Source of the DNA: JBEKDJ01 sp050014415
Lineage (GTDB): Bacteria > Desulfobacterota > BSN033 > UBA1163
NCBI GenBank assembly: GCA_050014415.1
Contig: JBEKDJ010000232.1
Location: 1 to 7,566, forward strand
Length of the DNA stretch: 7,566 bases
Direction of reading: 5' to 3'
Position 1 is the stretch's first letter, and each line of letters opens with the position of its first letter. Below are positions 1 through 5,366 of this stretch, one piece after another. The notes beneath the pieces are model-generated. The model saw only the letters and a program-made list of their open reading frames with translations. It had not been told where the DNA came from and searched no databases. A program made the translations under genes and the position numbers.

Positions 1-449
1 CGAATATTTTTTTTATAAACTTCCCAAATTTTCTCTTTATCAAACCCTCTTAGGTCTAATAGAGTACATTTGGCAGAGACCGATTTGAATGAACTGGGGG
101 GATAGGATTTCAAAAAAGGAGACTCCGTTATCCTGACCTGATCGATGCCCCTTTTTCGAAAGTCTCTCTCCAGAAGCTCCATAAACGGAAGAAAATATGA
201 AGTTTCACCAATAATATTTCCATAGGGAATGGAGGCGTATAGAATTTTAAAAATTTTAAAGTTTAACAATACCCCTGGCAATCCTGCAACGATCTCCCCT
301 CCCTCTCTTAGATAAAAATAAAGGGGTTGTCCTCCCAACCCCTCTTTGAGCACCTGACTCCAGACCGACTGATAAAAGATGAGATCGGTGTATCGGGAGG
401 CAAATTCGTCCCACTCTTTTCCAAGTGATTCAGAAACCTTCAGCTCCAT
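1..449 (-). CDS. FemAB-like / GNAT-fold transferase, N-terminal part (runs off window)
   Basis: The first 149 codons of a minus-strand gene are present; the 3' end lies beyond base 1. I translated it by hand. It begins MELKVSESLGKEWDEF and continues with FYQSVWSQVL, then GGEIVAGLPGVLL, then YASIPYGNIIGE, and ends at the window edge with WEVYKKNIR. This order (FYQ..W..VL, a G.ivaglP strand, a Y.s.pygn.iG turn, and W..Y.kNIR) is typical of the first acyl-CoA N-acyltransferase-fold domain of FemAB/FemX-like proteins and the related BioF2-like acetyltransferases. In FemAB proteins the last motif is usually K.R.NIR.A. Relatives in polysaccharide clusters are thought to transfer an acyl or aminoacyl group. 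Here the acceptor could be the amino sugar made by the upstream aminotransferase, but that is inference. The ATG at 449 has a GAGG four bases upstream. The gene lies 49 bp after the aminotransferase stop. An eight-A run (minus strand) lies close to the window edge. Confidence 0.72.
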   Translation of the reverse strand, partial: MELKVSESLGKEWDEFASRYTDLIFYQSVWSQVLKEGLGGQPLYFYLREGGEIVAGLPGVLLNFKIFKILYASIPYGNIIGETSYFLPFMELLERDFRKRGIDQVRITESPFLKSYPPSSFKSVSAKCTLLDLRGFDKEKIWEVYKKNI

Positions 450-463
450 GAAACCTCGTGTGG

Positions 464-509
464 GTGATTCGTGACTTGTGTTACCTTCGACTCACAAATC
501 ACGATTCAC
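464..509. repeat. Intergenic hairpin of the GTGATTCGTGA family
   Basis: The left arm GTGATTCGTGACTTGTG (464-480) is the inverted complement of 493-509 at 15 of 17 positions, with a 12-base loop between them. A further degenerate unit (TTATCACGG) extends the right arm to about 518. The structure fills the gap between the aminotransferase and the FemAB-like gene, and its right arm overlaps the last codons and the stop of the aminotransferase. No T-tract follows on either strand, so it is not a canonical intrinsic terminator. It belongs to the same repeat family as the elements near 4454, 5266 and 6542. Confidence 0.8.
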
Positions 510-1641
510 TTATCACGGCTTTCAATTTCTTCGTGATCCACTTAACATCCTCGTCATTCATTCGAGGATGAAGGGGAAGGGTTACCTCTCCCCTGCTCAT
601 CTCTTCTGTTTTGGGAAGCATCCCCATCTTAAAACCAAACCTCTTTCGATAAAGGGAAAAGAGATGAACCGGAGGATAATGAACGCTCGTTTGAATTCCA
701 AAATCCTTTAGCCTCTCCATCACCTTATTTCTATCAATGGACGGCGCCACCAAAATCGGGAAGAGATGATAAGAAGGATTGCCTTTAAATTTTGGAAAGG
801 GGATAGAGATCTTATCAACCCCTTGAAGTTCTTGTCGATAAACCTCAACCAATTTTTTTCTCTTCTTATTATTTCGATCCAATTTTTTTAACTGAACCAA
901 ACCCAGAGTGGATTGAATTTCAGTTGTTCGATAATTATAGCCGACTTCCTGTATATCATAGGAGGAGAGATGACCGCGGTGCTTATCCCATGAAAGCGCT
1001 TCCATCCCATGGGACCTCATCCTTCGAACCTTCTCTGCCCATGTCTTATTCCGGGTCACCACCATCCCGCCTTCACCGGTTACCAAATTCTTATTGGAAA
1101 AAAAACTGAAACAACCTATATCTCCGATGAACCCGCACCTTTTCCCCTGATATTCTGCGCCAGGCGCATGGGCGGCATCCTCAATCACATAAAGACCATG
1201 TCTTTTTGCTATTCCCAAGATGGCCTTCATATCACAGGGATAGCCTCCATAATGCATCACTATAATCGCTTTCGTCTTTTCCGTAATCTTTCTTTCAATC
1301 TCCTCAGGAGAAATATTTAGATCTTCTTTGCTTACAATATCTGCAAAGATAGGTTTTGCTCCTATATAAAGCACCGCATTGGCTGTGGCGATAAAGGTAA
1401 GAGAGGGAAGGATGACCTCATCTCCTTCCTTTAGGTCAAGGCTTTTCAGGGCCAAATGAAGGGCAGCCGTCCCGTTCGAAACAGCAATTGCATATCCTCC
1501 ACCAAGATATTCGGAAAAGGTCTTTTCAAATCTTTGGGTCACCGGACCTGTGGAAAGCCACCTGGAGTGCAGGACCCTCAGAACCTCTTGTTCTTCTTCT
1601 TTCCCGAGATCAATATCCGATAGGGGATATTTCCACTTCAT
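499..1641 (-). CDS. DegT/DnrJ/EryC1/StrS-family PLP-dependent sugar aminotransferase
   Basis: Fold-type I aminotransferase that converts a keto group on a nucleotide sugar to an amine using PLP and usually glutamate. Numbering from the ATG at 1641 (380 residues, normal for the family): PLSDIDLG at 6-13; SRWLSTGPVT at 26-35; the phosphate-binding NGTAAL near 56-61; IEDAAHAPGAEY at 153-164, with D155 expected to contact the PLP pyridine nitrogen; and SFFSNKNLVTGEGGMV at 179-194, with K184 the probable Schiff-base lysine. SHG, GYNYR and the QTSVHYPP segment near the C-terminus also match. A GTG at 1650 in the same frame would add three residues and overlaps the end of a short upstream open stretch as GTGA. 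I prefer the ATG because MKW.YPLSDIDLG is the usual family start, but neither start has a good Shine-Dalgarno. The upstream gene order puts it with a LegB-like dehydratase, so a 4-keto-6-deoxy sugar is the likely substrate. Its last codons and TGA lie in an intergenic repeat arm. Confidence 0.93.
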   Translation of the reverse strand: MKWKYPLSDIDLGKEEEQEVLRVLHSRWLSTGPVTQRFEKTFSEYLGGGYAIAVSNGTAALHLALKSLDLKEGDEVILPSLTFIATANAVLYIGAKPIFADIVSKEDLNISPEEIERKITEKTKAIIVMHYGGYPCDMKAILGIAKRHGLYVIEDAAHAPGAEYQGKRCGFIGDIGCFSFFSNKNLVTGEGGMVVTRNKTWAEKVRRMRSHGMEALSWDKHRGHLSSYDIQEVGYNYRTTEIQSTLGLVQLKKLDRNNKKRKKLVEVYRQELQGVDKISIPFPKFKGNPSYHLFPILVAPSIDRNKVMERLKDFGIQTSVHYPPVHLFSLYRKRFGFKMGMLPKTEEMSRGEVTLPLHPRMNDEDVKWITKKLKAVISES

Positions 1642-1727
1642 ATTTGTCACTCGTGAATCGCGTGGAATATTTCTTTAATATTGTCCACCTTCATTTGCAT
1701 TTTGTTGAAGGAAAATCTCTATTAAAT

Positions 1728-1754
1728 CTTCCCCTCCCTTGGCGGGAGGGAAGG
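1728..1754. repeat. GC-rich palindrome, outer half of the distal DUF559-flanking repeat
   Basis: The arms CTTCCCCTCCC (1728-1738) and GGGAGGGAAGG (1744-1754) are complementary except for one slipped base, around the loop TTGGC. The palindrome stops exactly where the IS terminal inverted repeat begins (1755). Together with 3016-3044 on the other side of the IS it rebuilds one GC-rich repeat resembling the copy at 3384-3426 in inverted orientation. It has no following T-tract, so I read it as a dispersed palindromic repeat rather than a terminator. Confidence 0.7.
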
Positions 1755-1769
1755 TGTGAAAAAATTAAG
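1755..1769 (+). repeat. Left terminal inverted repeat of the IS
   Basis: TGTGAAAAAATTAAG pairs with the inverse of 3001-3015, with one mismatch at the thirteenth base. It abuts the GC-rich palindrome that ends at 1754. Confidence 0.82.
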
Positions 1770-1775
1770 AAAATG

Positions 1776-1804
1776 TTGACTTAGATTCAAAACTATATGA
1801 TAAC
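1776..1804 (+). promoter_or_regulatory. Possible transposase promoter
   Basis: TTGACT at 1776-1781 matches the -35 consensus at five of six positions. A 17-base spacer leads to GATAAC at 1799-1804, a weaker -10 match; TATGAT at 1796-1801 is a better hexamer but leaves only a 14-base spacer. The site lies just inside the left IS end and upstream of the transposase start, where such a promoter is expected. The ribosome binding site GGAGG is at 1828-1832, four bases before the ATG. Confidence 0.35.
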
Positions 1805-1836
1805 CTCCAATCAAACATTGTATAAGCGGAGGACTC

Positions 1837-2853
1837 ATGGGAAGCGATAACTTTCCGATAACTCCTTTGAAAGGAGAAGAACAACGTCGGGTGCGACGGA
1901 AGGAGATTAACCGGCAACAACTGTTGCTGCGCCCGGTAGAAGTGGAGAAGCTGGTCGATCCCGGTCATCCCGTACGAGCCATCTGGGAGTTGGTGGGGCG
2001 ATTGAATCTGGAGCCCTTCTATGCCGAGATCGAATCGGTCGAGGGAGTGGCAGGTCGACCGGTGTGGGACCCGCGACTGCTGATCAGTTTGTGGCTCTAT
2101 GCTTATAAGGATGGGGTGAGTTCGGCGCGGGAGATTGCGAGGCTGTGTGAATATCACCCCGCCTATCAGTGGCTGAGCGGGCTGGAGGTGGTGAACTATC
2201 ATACGTTGGCCGATTTTCGGATTCGCCATAAAGAGGCGCTGGATCAATTGTTCATAGAGGTCTTGGGCGTGCTCAGTCATGAGGGACTGATTACGTTGCA
2301 ACGGGTGATGCACGATGGGACGAAGGTGAAGGCTTGTGCGTCGGACAAGAGTTTTCACCGCAAGGCCAGGCTTCAGGATCATCTGCGGTTGGCTTGCGAG
2401 CAGGTGGAGCAGATGGGAGATCCGGAATCGGAAGAGTTGAGCCAGCGGGTAACGAAGGCGTGGCAGCGAGCGCTGCGGGAGAAGCAACAGCGTCTGGAAG
2501 AGGCCTTGAAGGCGTTGGAACAGATCGAAGCCTCTCGGTCCAAAGCGTCGGAGAAGGAGAAGGCGCGGGCCAGCAGTACGGACCCCGAAGCCCGGGTCAT
2601 GTTGCAAGCCAAAGGCGCTTATGGACCGAGTTATAACGTGCAGATTTCGACCGATGCTCAGGCCATCTATAAGCAACGGGCCGGCGTGGCGGAGTTTCCT
2701 AACGCGTGGATTAAGGACAAAATCGGGTTGCGTCAATTTCGGTTGCGTGGGTTGGTTAAGGTAACTTTGGAAACCTTGTGGGCCTGTCTGACCTATAATA
2801 TCTGCCAATGGATTCGCCTTTGCTGGAAGCCCCAAAGACTGGCCCAAGCCTGA
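1837..2853 (+). pseudogene. IS1182-family transposase with in-frame internal deletion
   Basis: A 338-residue open frame; family members are usually about 450-550 residues. The N-terminal part is typical: RQQLLLRPVEVEKLV near 26-40, HPVRAIW at 44-50, DPRLLISLWLYAY at 78-90, SSAREIARLCEYHPAYQWL at 95-113, TLADFRIRH at 123-131, then VMHDGTKVKA at 157-166, where D160 is the likely first catalytic aspartate. A charged, coiled-coil-like stretch covers about 185-245, followed by DPEARVM and GPSYNVQISTDAQ. In full-length relatives that last motif is followed by a long segment carrying the second catalytic aspartate (a DGGY-like motif) and a cysteine-containing region. Here it jumps at about residue 275 (near base 2660) to AIYKQRAGVAEFPNAWIK, the C-terminal block carrying the catalytic glutamate (E286), and then LGLRQFRLRGL-like and TYNICQWIRL segments. 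The frame stays open, but the protein should be inactive as a DDE transposase. GGAGG at 1828-1832 supports the start. The deletion call rests on remembered family architecture, not an alignment. Confidence 0.8.
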
Positions 2854-3000
2854 GGCTATACCGGTAGAGTAACCCCTCCGATTAAGAGTGGGAGCGTAAG
2901 GGGATGAAATGAGGTTGATCGATCGTTTTAAGTTCTCCATGATGGATATTTAACCGTCCGTCCAAAAAATGAAATTCAAAAAACCCAAACCCCATTATAG

Positions 3001-3015
3001 CTGAATTTTTTCACA
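3001..3015 (-). repeat. Right terminal inverted repeat of the IS
   Basis: Reads TGTGAAAAAATTCAG on the minus strand and matches the left end at 14 of 15 bases. It supplies the TGA stop codon (3013-3011) of the neighbouring DUF559 gene. Confidence 0.82.
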
Positions 3016-3376
3016 GCTTAAGGGGATTAAGGGGAGGGTGAAATAAACAATGATCCCTTATAACTTCTAATACTCCCTCTATATTTTGAATAATCTTATT
3101 ATTCCAAAACCTTAAAACTTTGAAACCCTGTACACCCAACCAATTGTCTCTTTCTTCATCTCTGTCTTTTCCAACCGAATGTTGGCCACCGTCTATTTCT
3201 ATTACGATATTTTTCTCAAAGGAGACAAAATCTACAATGTATCTTCCAATAGGTTGCTGACGTCTAAATTTAACGCCTTCCAATTGTCTTGCTTTTAAAT
3301 GTTCCCACAAAAGCCTTTCGACGTCGGTATTATTTTTTCTAAGGGTTTTGGCTATTCCTGTGATGTATGAATTCAT
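3011..3376 (-). CDS. DUF559 domain protein, Vsr-like endonuclease fold
   Basis: A small protein (121 residues from the ATG at 3376) of the DUF559 family, which is related to very-short-patch-repair endonucleases and the wider PD-(D/E)XK group; its cellular role is not established. Visible motifs: AKTLRKNNTDVERLLWEHL at 9-27, with the conserved glutamate E20 and W24; GVKFRRQQPIGRYIVDF at 34-50, with D49; IVIEIDGGQH at 57-66, with E60, D62 and H66 as probable metal or catalytic residues; and GFKVLRFWNNKIIQNIEGVL at 84-103. All hallmarks are intact. The frame is open to an ATG at 3412, but those 12 extra residues (beginning MGEGWGEGK) are translated palindromic repeat, so I chose the internal start; its Shine-Dalgarno is weak. 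The C-terminal tail FHPPLNPLKL is translated from the opposite repeat copy, and the final Leu codon and stop fall at or in the IS end. The gene is co-oriented with the sugar genes but has no evident role in their pathway. Confidence 0.85.
   Translation of the reverse strand: MNSYITGIAKTLRKNNTDVERLLWEHLKARQLEGVKFRRQQPIGRYIVDFVSFEKNIVIEIDGGQHSVGKDRDEERDNWLGVQGFKVLRFWNNKIIQNIEGVLEVIRDHCLFHPPLNPLKL
3016..3044. repeat. Inner half of the distal GC-rich repeat, split by the IS
   Basis: This stretch contains AAGGGGATTAAGGGGAGGG followed by TGAAAT. It corresponds to the inner part of the repeat at 3384-3426 in inverted orientation, with the same spacing of G-blocks and a TGA.AAT or GGGAAAAT inner edge. 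Joined to 1728-1754 across the IS it gives a complete palindrome-plus-G-rich-arm repeat. It encodes the tail of the DUF559 protein on the minus strand. Confidence 0.6.
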
Positions 3377-3383
3377 TTCTTCA

Positions 3384-3426
3384 ATTTTCCCCTCACCCCA
3401 ACCCTCTCCCACAAGGGGAGAGGAAG
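3384..3426. repeat. GC-rich palindromic repeat flanking the DUF559 gene start
   Basis: The inner edge ATTTTCCCCTCACCCCAACC leads into the hairpin CCTCTCCC (3403-3410), loop ACAA, GGGGAGAGG (3415-3423), an eight-base perfect stem. It resembles a dispersed repeat type (CCCTCACCCTAACCCTCTCCC-like) that I recall from many environmental bacterial genomes. It lies immediately upstream of the DUF559 start and is inverted relative to the copy beyond that gene's 3' end. Confidence 0.72.
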
Positions 3427-3430
3427 GAAC

Positions 3431-3451
3431 CGGACACGTGACACGGACACG
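3431..3451. repeat. Short tandem CGGACAC repeat between DUF559 repeat and dehydratase
   Basis: CGGACAC occurs at 3431-3437 and again at 3444-3450, separated by GTGACA. On the minus strand it reads as CCGTGTCCGTGTCACGTGTC, a variant of the GTGA-rich units in the other gaps of this locus. It lies just after the dehydratase stop codon and outside the GC-rich repeat. Confidence 0.5.
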
Positions 3452-3455
3452 GTAC

Positions 3456-4436
3456 TTACAATGGATAACTTCCTACCTTAAATCGGGACAAATTCTTTTG
3501 ATACCATTCAATAGCCTCTTTCAATCCGTCCTCAAGGGTATATCGGGGGGCCCATTGAAAAAGTTTTTGGGCCAAACGGGTATCGGAAAGAAGTTGCATC
3601 ACTTCACTTTTCTCTGGCCGGATTCTCCGATCCTCCACCTCAATCTTTCCTTGCTTTCCCATTAGCCCAAGAATCTTCATCACCAATTCTTCAATGGAGA
3701 TGTCCGTTCCGGTTCCGATGTTGACAACTTTCCCCACTGCTCCTTCACATTTCCCAAATTGGATAAAACCTCTAACTGTATCCTTTACAAAAAGGAAATC
3801 TCGCCGGGGCCTGGTATTCCCCAACCAAATTTTTTTATCGCCAATGGCCTGCGAGATGATGGTGGGAATGATGGCCCGAAGAGATTGTCGAGTGCCAAAG
3901 GTATTGAAGGGTCGAAGGGTGGCAATAGGGAGACCGAAGGAGAGGTAATAACTTTCTGCTAACTTATCTGCGGCGATCTTACTGGCGGCATAAGGAGATT
4001 GGGCTTGAAGAGGATGTTTTTCATCGATGGGAATGTATTGGGCGGTCCCATAAACTTCACTGGTGGAAGTATGGATAACCCTTTCCAGTGTCCCCTCTTC
4101 GAGACAGGCATTGAGAAGATGAGCAGTGCCAACAACATTGGTTTGAATAAAATCGAATGGGTGAATATAAGAATAAGGAATGGCAATGAGAGCACCCAGA
4201 TGAAATACTTTTGAACATCCCTTCAACGCCTTTTTTACCCCATCGGGGTCTTTGAGATCTCCTGGAATGACTTCAATCTGATTTTGAATGTCTTTGGGTA
4301 AATCTTCTAAGAGACCCCTTTCATCCCTTGAATTATATCGGACAAGGGCCCTCACCTCTTCTCCCTGTCTGACCAACTCCTCAGTGAGATGGCTTCCGAT
4401 AAATCCTCCCGCCCCAGTTACCAAAATTTTAGCCAT
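3456..4436 (-). CDS. LegB-like NAD-dependent sugar-nucleotide 4,6-dehydratase (extended SDR)
   Basis: A 326-residue extended short-chain dehydrogenase that probably converts a nucleotide-activated hexose or N-acetylhexosamine to its 4-keto-6-deoxy form in the cytoplasm. The N-terminal Rossmann motif TGAGGFIGSHL is at 7-17, with NAD contacts GDL at 59-61 and HLGAL at 79-83. Catalytic residues are in STSEVYG at 124-130 (T125, E127) and SPYAASK at 147-153 (Y149, K153). S126 stands where RmlB-type enzymes have Asp, as I recall for the LegB group. Other LegB-like signatures are VRYNSRDERGLLEDLP near 32-47, ALIAIPYSY at 82-90, RPFNTFGTRQS at 175-185, IPTII at 190-194 and RIRPEKSEV at 271-279. AGAGG is six bases upstream of the ATG. 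The neighbouring nucleotidyltransferase and aminotransferase are the expected partners. The LegB-like assignment is by motif memory; a CDP- or UDP-glucose 4,6-dehydratase or a 4-epimerase is less likely. Confidence 0.88.
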   Translation of the reverse strand: MAKILVTGAGGFIGSHLTEELVRQGEEVRALVRYNSRDERGLLEDLPKDIQNQIEVIPGDLKDPDGVKKALKGCSKVFHLGALIAIPYSYIHPFDFIQTNVVGTAHLLNACLEEGTLERVIHTSTSEVYGTAQYIPIDEKHPLQAQSPYAASKIAADKLAESYYLSFGLPIATLRPFNTFGTRQSLRAIIPTIISQAIGDKKIWLGNTRPRRDFLFVKDTVRGFIQFGKCEGAVGKVVNIGTGTDISIEELVMKILGLMGKQGKIEVEDRRIRPEKSEVMQLLSDTRLAQKLFQWAPRYTLEDGLKEAIEWYQKNLSRFKVGSYPL

Positions 4437-4453
4437 GATAAACCTCTTGTATT

Positions 4454-4532
4454 TTCGTGCTGGTGATTCGTATGGACAATATATCTAATCTTTCTGAAAT
4501 AACGAATCACGATTCACGACTCACCATTCACG
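4454..4532. repeat. Intergenic inverted repeat of the GTGATTCGTGA family
   Basis: TTCGTGCTGGTGATTCGT (4454-4471) pairs with ACGAATCACGATTCACGA (4502-4519) apart from a small internal mismatch region, across a 30-base AT-rich loop. One more degenerate unit (CACCATTCACG) follows to 4532. It fills the gap between the nucleotidyltransferase stop and the dehydratase start, and stays clear of the dehydratase ribosome binding site. Confidence 0.75.
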
Positions 4533-4542
4533 ATCCTCATTA

Positions 4543-5256
4543 CTATTCGTACAATAATTTCTTCCTCATCTCCTGAAATTTCTTTTGTGCCTCCTCATAG
4601 TCTTCATGCCTGCCGATGTCCAGCCAAAAATCGTTACTGGGGTAACAGACCACTTTTACCCTTTGTTTAATGAGCTTCTGGATCAATTCGGGAAAATCCA
4701 GAAATTTCTGAGAGGGGATCCATTCCAACACCTTTTTTTCAAAGACATAGATTCCCATGCTGACCGAATAGGAGAGCGTGGGTTTTTCAATATACCGAGT
4801 TAACCGGTGGGCACGATTAAACTCCATGACTCCCAATTCCAATTGGACTTTCTTTTGGCTCATGGCAATCGTGACAATTCCTTTGTGTTGGCGATGATAT
4901 TGAATCAACTTTTGATAATTGAGAGTGGTGAGGATGTCTCCATTCATCACGAGAAAAGTTTCCGGAAGATTCAGGATGATGGAAAGAGGACCAGCCGTTC
5001 CAAGGGGTTTCTCTTCTTTCGAATAACGAATGTCCACTCCGTATCGGCTCCCATTTCTAAAGTAGGCTGAGAGGAGTGGTTCTGACTGTTGGCTCACGGC
5101 GAATACCATCTCTTTAATCCAAAAATGGGCTAACTGCTTGATGATCACTTCAAGAATGGGCATTCCATCAATGGGCATCAGAGGTTTAGGGAAAACAGTT
5201 GTATAAGGTTCAAGCCTTGTCCCCTTTCCTCCAGCCAGAATAATTGCTTTCATCAT
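4543..5256 (-). CDS. Sugar-phosphate nucleotidyltransferase (NTP_transferase family)
   Basis: A 237-residue single-domain pyrophosphorylase that joins an NTP and a sugar 1-phosphate to give an NDP-sugar plus pyrophosphate. Motifs in order: LAGGKGTRL at 7-15 (nucleotide binding, with K11 and R14); FPKPLMPI at 22-29 (K24); EKPLGTAGPL at 82-91; MNGDI at 104-108, with D107 the probable Mg2+ ligand; EKP at 157-159; and WLDIGRHEDY at 211-220. The length and motifs fit mannose-1-phosphate guanylyltransferase-like and HddC-like enzymes without a hexapeptide-repeat C-terminal domain. The base and sugar specificity cannot be read from sequence. Two ATGs are adjacent: AGGAG at 5264-5260 is three bases from the first and six from the second (5253), so the protein probably starts MKAIILAGG. 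The gene probably supplies the substrate for the dehydratase that follows. Confidence 0.92.
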   Translation of the reverse strand: MMKAIILAGGKGTRLEPYTTVFPKPLMPIDGMPILEVIIKQLAHFWIKEMVFAVSQQSEPLLSAYFRNGSRYGVDIRYSKEEKPLGTAGPLSIILNLPETFLVMNGDILTTLNYQKLIQYHRQHKGIVTIAMSQKKVQLELGVMEFNRAHRLTRYIEKPTLSYSVSMGIYVFEKKVLEWIPSQKFLDFPELIQKLIKQRVKVVCYPSNDFWLDIGRHEDYEEAQKKFQEMRKKLLYE

Positions 5257-5265
5257 TTGCTCCTA

Positions 5266-5358
5266 ATCCGTGACCGTGATCCGTGACCGTGATTCGTGTT
5301 GGTGATTGGTGATTGTGTTTCAAAATCTACGAATCACCAGCACGATTCACCAATCACG
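5266..5358. repeat. Intergenic tandem and inverted GTGA-rich repeat
   Basis: Two perfect tandem copies of ATCCGTGACCGTG occur at 5266-5278 and 5279-5291, followed by further variants (ATTCGTG, TTGGTGATTGGTGATTGTG) to about 5317. The inverse arm at 5330-5358 begins CGAATCACCAGCACGATT and ends CCAATCACG. The arms fold with several mismatches. This is the longest member of the repeat family in the window. It fills almost the entire gap between the GT4 stop and the nucleotidyltransferase ribosome binding site. Confidence 0.78.
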
Positions 5359-5366
5359 TTATTTCC

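Larger units (their letters stand above)
1755..3015 (+). mobile_element. IS1182-like insertion sequence, internally deleted (about 1.26 kb)
   Basis: The ends are defined by 15-bp terminal inverted repeats: TGTGAAAAAATTAAG at the left, and TGTGAAAAAATTCAG when the right end is read on the minus strand; they match at 14 of 15 positions. Between them lies one plus-strand transposase gene with conspicuously higher GC than the flanking sugar genes, which supports horizontal acquisition. Family members are usually about 1.6-1.9 kb, so this copy is several hundred bases short, consistent with the deletion inferred inside the transposase. No obvious target-site duplication is seen: AAGG lies outside the left end and GCTT outside the right. 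The element is oriented against the surrounding transcription and lies within a GC-rich palindromic repeat. Confidence 0.82.

Noticed and set aside
478..711. Plus-strand open frames of 60-105 codons across the sugar genes
   Set aside because: They lie opposite well-supported minus-strand genes, lack ribosome binding sites and show no recognisable domains.
1728..1754. Intrinsic transcription terminator at the GC-rich palindrome
   Set aside because: The stem is strong, but no T-tract follows on either strand, and the element matches a dispersed repeat associated with the DUF559 gene.
1765..2940. A 391-residue open frame on the minus strand opposite the transposase
   Set aside because: It is an antisense shadow of a GC-rich gene: its composition is rich in Leu, Arg, Gln and Pro, it shows no recognised motif, and it spans the IS transposase, which is clearly the real coding frame.
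3377..3412. A longer DUF559 protein starting at the ATG at 3412
   Set aside because: The twelve extra residues (beginning MGEGWGEGK) are translated from the GC-rich palindromic repeat and do not resemble the family's N-terminus; the ATG at 3376 is the better start.
499..4436. Complete sialic/legionaminic acid cassette
   Set aside because: Only the dehydratase, aminotransferase and nucleotidyltransferase are present. No sugar-acid synthase, hydrolysing epimerase or CMP-transferase is seen, so the specific product name was not used.
5266..5358. CRISPR-like array
   Set aside because: The repeats are short (8-13 bp), directly adjoining and partly inverted, with no unique spacers of constant length and no cas gene nearby.
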